Assembly (NCBI GenBank): GCA_944391275.1
Contig: CALXSZ010000020.1
Span: 1 to 18,293, forward strand
DNA: 18,293 nucleotides
Direction of reading: 5' to 3'
Source: an uncultured Syntrophomonadaceae bacterium
GTDB taxonomy: Bacteria; Bacillota; Syntrophomonadia; Syntrophomonadales; Syntrophomonadaceae
Part shown: positions 15,288 through 18,293 of the stretch, piece after piece
How the letters are laid out: each line of letters begins with the position of its first letter
Position numbering within the stretch: the first letter of the stretch is position 1
The notes under the pieces: model-generated
Database searches by the model: none
The model's input: the letters and a program-made list of their open reading frames with translations, nothing else
What the model was told of the DNA's origin: nothing
Translations under genes and position numbers: made by a program

Positions 15288-16826
15288 CTACTCAACGGAT
15301 TCCGTTTCTTCAACACTGGTAAGATAAACCAAAAGTTTTACGACGTCTGTCATCTGATCCACCGATGCACATTCATAAACGCCATGCTTATTTGCTACGC
15401 CTGTAGGCAAATTTGGACAAGGAAGTCCCTGGAACGAAAGCGTCGCCCCATCTGTGGTTCCCCGATTCGGCGTCGTAACAGCTTCATAGCCAACCGCTTG
15501 CAGGGCTTGTAGGGCTCGGTCAATCACGTCCTGATGTTCACCCATCATTTCTTCCATATTATAACTTTGATCTTCCATCTCTACTTGAACGGTTCCAGCC
15601 CCATAACGACCGTTTAAGTAATCCGCGATGGTTTGTATCATGGTTTTGCGCGCTTCGAAATTTTCTTGACTATAGTCGCAGATCTGAATGGACAAGGTCG
15701 CTTGCTCGGCGGCGCCTTCAATCGTTCCCACATGATAAAAACCTTCGTATCCCTCCGTATAGGCCGGCGTTTCCAAAGGCGGCAGCATCGCCGCAAATTC
15801 CGCCGCAATGAGCGCCGCATTCTTCATTTGGTCCTTGGCGTTCCCGGGGTAAACATCCACTCCCTGGATGATAACCTGCGCACGGGCTTCATTAAAAGTT
15901 TCACTCTGTACGCCGCTCGACAGAACATCTCCGTCAAGCGTATAAGCAAAATTCGCTCCGAAATTGACCAAATCAAAATGATCAACGCCACGCCCGATTT
16001 CTTTATCCGGCGTAAACGCAATCTGAATCAGTCCATGTTCAATTTCGGGATGCAGCATGAGATATTCGCATAAAGTCATTATTTCAGCCACGCCTGCTTT
16101 ACCGTCTCCGCCCAATAACGTCATCCCATCCGTTACGATAATTTCATGCCCAATGAATTGATTCATCTGAGGAAATTCCGAAACCGATAAAACAACATTT
16201 CCCTCAGCATCCAACGCAATATCGGATCCGTCATAATTTTCTATTTCACTGGTACGTATCGAAGCGCCGTTTACTTCGGGAGTCGTATCCAGGTGGGCAA
16301 TCAGACCAATCACCGGTTGTCCTTCAATATTCGCAGGAATACTCGCATAAACGTAACCATATTCATCAACCGATACATCCGTTACGCCAAACCCCTGCAT
16401 TTCTTCTGCAATTTGCCGCGCAAGCATCATTTGATTCTCGCTGCTGGGGGAAGTTTCGCTTTCCGGGTCGGATGGGGTATCAATCTGAACATACCGCAAA
16501 AATCTTTCTTTCACATTTTCCCGAAGCATTTCTTCATCTTCCGTCAAAAGCTCCGCTAAAGAAACGGGTTCTTCCTCTGGTGGCTGAATTTCTTCTTCCG
16601 GAATTTCATCTTGCAATTGATCGGCTGCCTCTCGCAACGTTTCGTCCGTACCATCATCCAGGGGCGTTTCTTCTTCATTCACTGCCGGCGGCGTTGTTTG
16701 CTGCACATCTCCCTGTTCCCCCATAATGATATCGCGAATATCGGATACGTCGCTCATACTGAAGCCGCATCCCGCTAGTCCTACCGCCACCATGAGGGTG
16801 CAAACTGCCAGCAAAAGTTTTTTCAC
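15288..16826 (-). CDS. Lipoprotein with peptidase T-like M20 domain, probably catalytically inactive
   Basis: A 512-residue protein. Residues 1-20 (MKKLLLAVCTLMVAVGLAGC) are a lipoprotein signal peptide with lipobox LAGC and lipidated C20. An acidic, proline-rich linker runs to about residue 95, and a full peptidase T (M20B) domain fills the rest. Typical PepT is a cytoplasmic zinc tripeptidase of about 410 residues. Presumed zinc ligands remain: H178 (AHLDT), D241 (GGDGKAG), E276, D298 (TLDGD) and H481 (ANKHG). However, PepT's general-base Glu in TPDEE is K275 (TPDKE), the VHPG His is Y326 (VYPG), and Arg of the IRD motif is C383. I infer a surface pseudo-peptidase, perhaps peptide-binding. 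The GTG at 16826 is chosen because GAAGGAGG is 8 bases upstream. In-frame ATGs at 16832, 16856 and 16901 are less well placed. It is monocistronic, divergent from the pseudouridine synthase gene. Confidence 0.85.
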   Translation of the reverse strand: MKKLLLAVCTLMVAVGLAGCGFSMSDVSDIRDIIMGEQGDVQQTTPPAVNEEETPLDDGTDETLREAADQLQDEIPEEEIQPPEEEPVSLAELLTEDEEMLRENVKERFLRYVQIDTPSDPESETSPSSENQMMLARQIAEEMQGFGVTDVSVDEYGYVYASIPANIEGQPVIGLIAHLDTTPEVNGASIRTSEIENYDGSDIALDAEGNVVLSVSEFPQMNQFIGHEIIVTDGMTLLGGDGKAGVAEIMTLCEYLMLHPEIEHGLIQIAFTPDKEIGRGVDHFDLVNFGANFAYTLDGDVLSSGVQSETFNEARAQVIIQGVDVYPGNAKDQMKNAALIAAEFAAMLPPLETPAYTEGYEGFYHVGTIEGAAEQATLSIQICDYSQENFEARKTMIQTIADYLNGRYGAGTVQVEMEDQSYNMEEMMGEHQDVIDRALQALQAVGYEAVTTPNRGTTDGATLSFQGLPCPNLPTGVANKHGVYECASVDQMTDVVKLLVYLTSVEETESVE

Positions 16827-16884
16827 GTCCATTGCCTCCTTCTCTTTTTCATTCATACGCTTTTTTCTACATCCAATCCATTTT

Positions 16885-16890
16885 AGTATA
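16885..16890 (-). promoter_or_regulatory. Extended -10 promoter for the lipoprotein peptidase gene
   Basis: Minus strand TGTTATACT: TATACT at 16890-16885 with TG one base upstream. The -35 region is weak (TAGCCA at an 18-base spacing). About 59 bases before the GTG start. Confidence 0.5.
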
Positions 16891-16968
16891 ACATGAAGCA
16901 TCCTTATCTGGCTATGATTTTCCGACTCCTTCTTGATGATCTTTCATAAAAATCAATTAAAAATATGC

Positions 16969-16974
16969 TATACT
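16969..16974 (+). promoter_or_regulatory. Extended -10 promoter for the pseudouridine synthase gene
   Basis: TGCTATACT: TATACT at 16969-16974 with TG one base upstream, 34 bases before the ATG. The upstream region is A/T-rich without a good -35. It is divergent from the peptidase promoter about 80 bases away. Confidence 0.5.
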
Positions 16975-17008
16975 AAGCAGGCAGCCTGTTCAAAAAGGGG
17001 TTTTTCCT

Positions 17009-17896
17009 ATGCGTACATTATCCATTCATATTTCCTCTTCCCTCGCCAGAAAAACTGTCAAAGCCGTTCTTCGGCAGGAGTTTAAGATGGCAAACGGACT
17101 CATTTCCCGTATTAAACAGCGGGAAACCGGGATCCTGCTAAACGGTCTACGGGTTCATACCAATCACATCGTGCAAAAAGGAGATCTTTTAACCGTTGAA
17201 ATTGGCGACCTCCCTTGTACGAACCCTGTAGAGCCGATCCCGATTCCCCTCGACATTCTTTGGGAAGACCTTGACCTGCTGATTCTTAACAAACCGGCTG
17301 GATTAGCCGTTCATGGCGTAACCACAAAAGAAAAAGGTCCAACGCTCGCGAACGCATTCGCTTTTGCCTTCGGTCCCGATCAAGTTTTTCATCCGGTTAA
17401 TCGCCTGGATCGCGGAACCTCAGGAGCAATGGTAATTGCTAAAAACAGTTATGTGCATGATCAACTGCGCATGGCTTTCCATACACCAAATTTCTATCGG
17501 GAATATCGTGGTATTGTACGTGGAAATATTTCCCCGCCGGAAGGAATGATTGAATCTCCAATCGGACGAGCGCCTGATTCCATTGTTCGACGTCAGATTG
17601 CCCCGGATGGCAAACCCGCTCGAACGTTTTATACGGCGTTACAAACGTCTGGAGATTTTACTTTGCTAAAGCTCCTCCCCCAGACCGGACGCACGCACCA
17701 AATTCGTCTCCACCTGGCTTCTATCGGTTTTCCACTGGTCGGGGATTGGTTATACGGGAAAGAAGAACCGGATCTTATTGCCCGGCCTGCACTTCATTCC
17801 TATGCTCTACGTCTTCGTCATCCGATCACGCAGGAATGCCTTCAAGTCCAAGCTCCCATCCCTAAAGATATGCTGAAACTCATGCGGACGTCATAA
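17009..17896 (+). CDS. RluA-family pseudouridine synthase
   Basis: Isomerises uridine to pseudouridine in rRNA or tRNA. The 295-residue protein has an S4-like N-terminal RNA-binding region (about 13-66, with GILLNGLRVHTNHIVQKGDLL) and the RluA catalytic domain. The latter shows LNKPAGLAVHG (93-103), the motif HPVNRLDRGTSG (128-139) with catalytic D134, and PQTGRTHQIRLHL (224-236). Length and architecture resemble the RluD/YlyB/YjbO type of Firmicutes, but the exact target uridine cannot be assigned. AAGGGG lies 8 bases before the ATG. It stands alone between a divergent peptidase gene and a convergent ftsH. Confidence 0.93.
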   Translation: MRTLSIHISSSLARKTVKAVLRQEFKMANGLISRIKQRETGILLNGLRVHTNHIVQKGDLLTVEIGDLPCTNPVEPIPIPLDILWEDLDLLILNKPAGLAVHGVTTKEKGPTLANAFAFAFGPDQVFHPVNRLDRGTSGAMVIAKNSYVHDQLRMAFHTPNFYREYRGIVRGNISPPEGMIESPIGRAPDSIVRRQIAPDGKPARTFYTALQTSGDFTLLKLLPQTGRTHQIRLHLASIGFPLVGDWLYGKEEPDLIARPALHSYALRLRHPITQECLQVQAPIPKDMLKLMRTS

Positions 17897-17956
17897 ACGT
17901 CCACGGATCAGCCTGAATTCAAGAATTACTATAAATAAAATGAACGTGTATTCCAT

Positions 17957-17989
17957 TTTTAAAAGATTTTTGAAGAAAATCTTTTAAAA
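17957..17989. repeat. 14-base perfect AT-rich inverted repeat
   Basis: Arms 17957-17970 and 17976-17989 pair perfectly over 14 bases around a TGAAG loop. No T-run follows in either direction. It abuts the rluA-family/ftsH terminator hairpin and may help stabilise the mRNA 3' end. Confidence 0.6.
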
Positions 17990-18025
17990 AAACAGGAAAT
18001 CGTTTTTCACGAATTTCCTGTTTTT
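17990..18025. terminator. Bidirectional terminator between the pseudouridine synthase gene and ftsH
   Basis: An 11-pair stem (17990-18000 with 18013-18023), extended by an inner CGT/ACG. It is followed by five T on the plus strand and by seven T on the minus strand (from 17996-area complement outward). It sits between convergent genes and probably ends both transcripts. Confidence 0.8.
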
Positions 18026-18034
18026 ACGCTTCGA

Positions 18035-18293
18035 TTATTGGGATGAAGTCTCTTTCGGTTGAGACGTCTCCTGCTTTTCTTGTTGGGTTAATATTTCCAT
18101 AAATTCTTCTCCGGTTAAGGTTTCTTTTTCCAACAAATATTGCGCAACTGCATGGAGTTGCCCTATATTTTCATTTAGAATTTTCGCGGCTAAATCATGC
18201 GCTTTCTTTACCAATTCAATGACTTCCGCATCCACTTTTGCCGAAGATTCCAACGAACAAGCCAAAGAAGTATCGCCGCCTAAATATTGATTG
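18035..18293 (-). CDS. ftsH: ATP-dependent zinc metalloprotease FtsH, C-terminal end only
   Basis: The reading frame continues open to the right edge, so only the last 85 residues are visible. They read NQYLGGDTSLACSLESSAKVDAEV, then a helical segment with KKAHDLAAKILNENIGQLHAVAQYLLEKETLTGEEF. This matches the end of the FtsH peptidase domain, where the ETLxGEEF motif is highly characteristic. The tail after it is short and hydrophilic (TQQEKQETSQPKETSSQ). FtsH is a membrane-anchored AAA+ protease; its ATPase and zinc-binding parts lie outside the window. Confidence 0.88.
   Translation of the reverse strand, partial: NQYLGGDTSLACSLESSAKVDAEVIELVKKAHDLAAKILNENIGQLHAVAQYLLEKETLTGEEFMEILTQQEKQETSQPKETSSQ

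Noticed and set aside
1..18293. CRISPR arrays, tRNA/rRNA genes, IS elements or phage genes
   Set aside because: I saw no regularly spaced repeats, tRNA-like cloverleaf sequences, transposase/integrase motifs or target-site duplications on either strand.

Overview
This window looks like a chromosomal housekeeping segment of a low-to-moderate GC Firmicute, most likely a member of the Clostridia. Three things support this: L27 carries the N-terminal extension found in Firmicutes and its dedicated protease Prp is encoded between rplU and rpmA; dnaG and rpoD are directly linked; and Shine-Dalgarno sites are strong and purine-rich. I cannot assign a genus. There is no sign of phage, IS elements, CRISPR or RNA genes.

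Reading along the minus strand (right to left), the window holds the C-terminal end of ftsH (18293-18035), a surface lipoprotein derived from peptidase T (16826-15288), a translation/RNA-modification operon prmA-rsmE-mtaB followed by a HIT-family gene (12986-9498), a stand-alone rpsU, the rplU-prp-rpmA ribosomal operon with a structured leader, the obgE-proB-proA operon, and dgt-dnaG-rpoD (3950-1; rpoD runs off the left edge). Only three genes are on the plus strand: a GT2/GtrA glycosyltransferase overlapping a PlsC-like acyltransferase (13193-14963), and an RluA-family pseudouridine synthase (17009-17896). Most operon borders have a recognisable promoter and/or terminator.

Functionally the window is mostly growth machinery: replication priming and the principal sigma factor, dNTP turnover, proline synthesis, ribosome proteins and assembly (Obg, L21, L27, S21), and modification of ribosomal protein L11, 16S rRNA and tRNA. 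Two loci are more accessory: the glycosyltransferase/acyltransferase pair, probably for an envelope glycolipid, and the lipoprotein peptidase.

The most unusual item is that peptidase-T lipoprotein. It keeps the five residues expected to bind zinc, but the general-base Glu is Lys and the His of the VHPG motif is Tyr. This suggests a surface-anchored pseudo-peptidase. Other points worth a look are a full match to the sigma-H promoter consensus in front of dgt-dnaG-rpoD, an acyltransferase with both catalytic motifs altered, an inverted repeat spanning the obgE promoter, and a rplU leader with mutually exclusive pairings.
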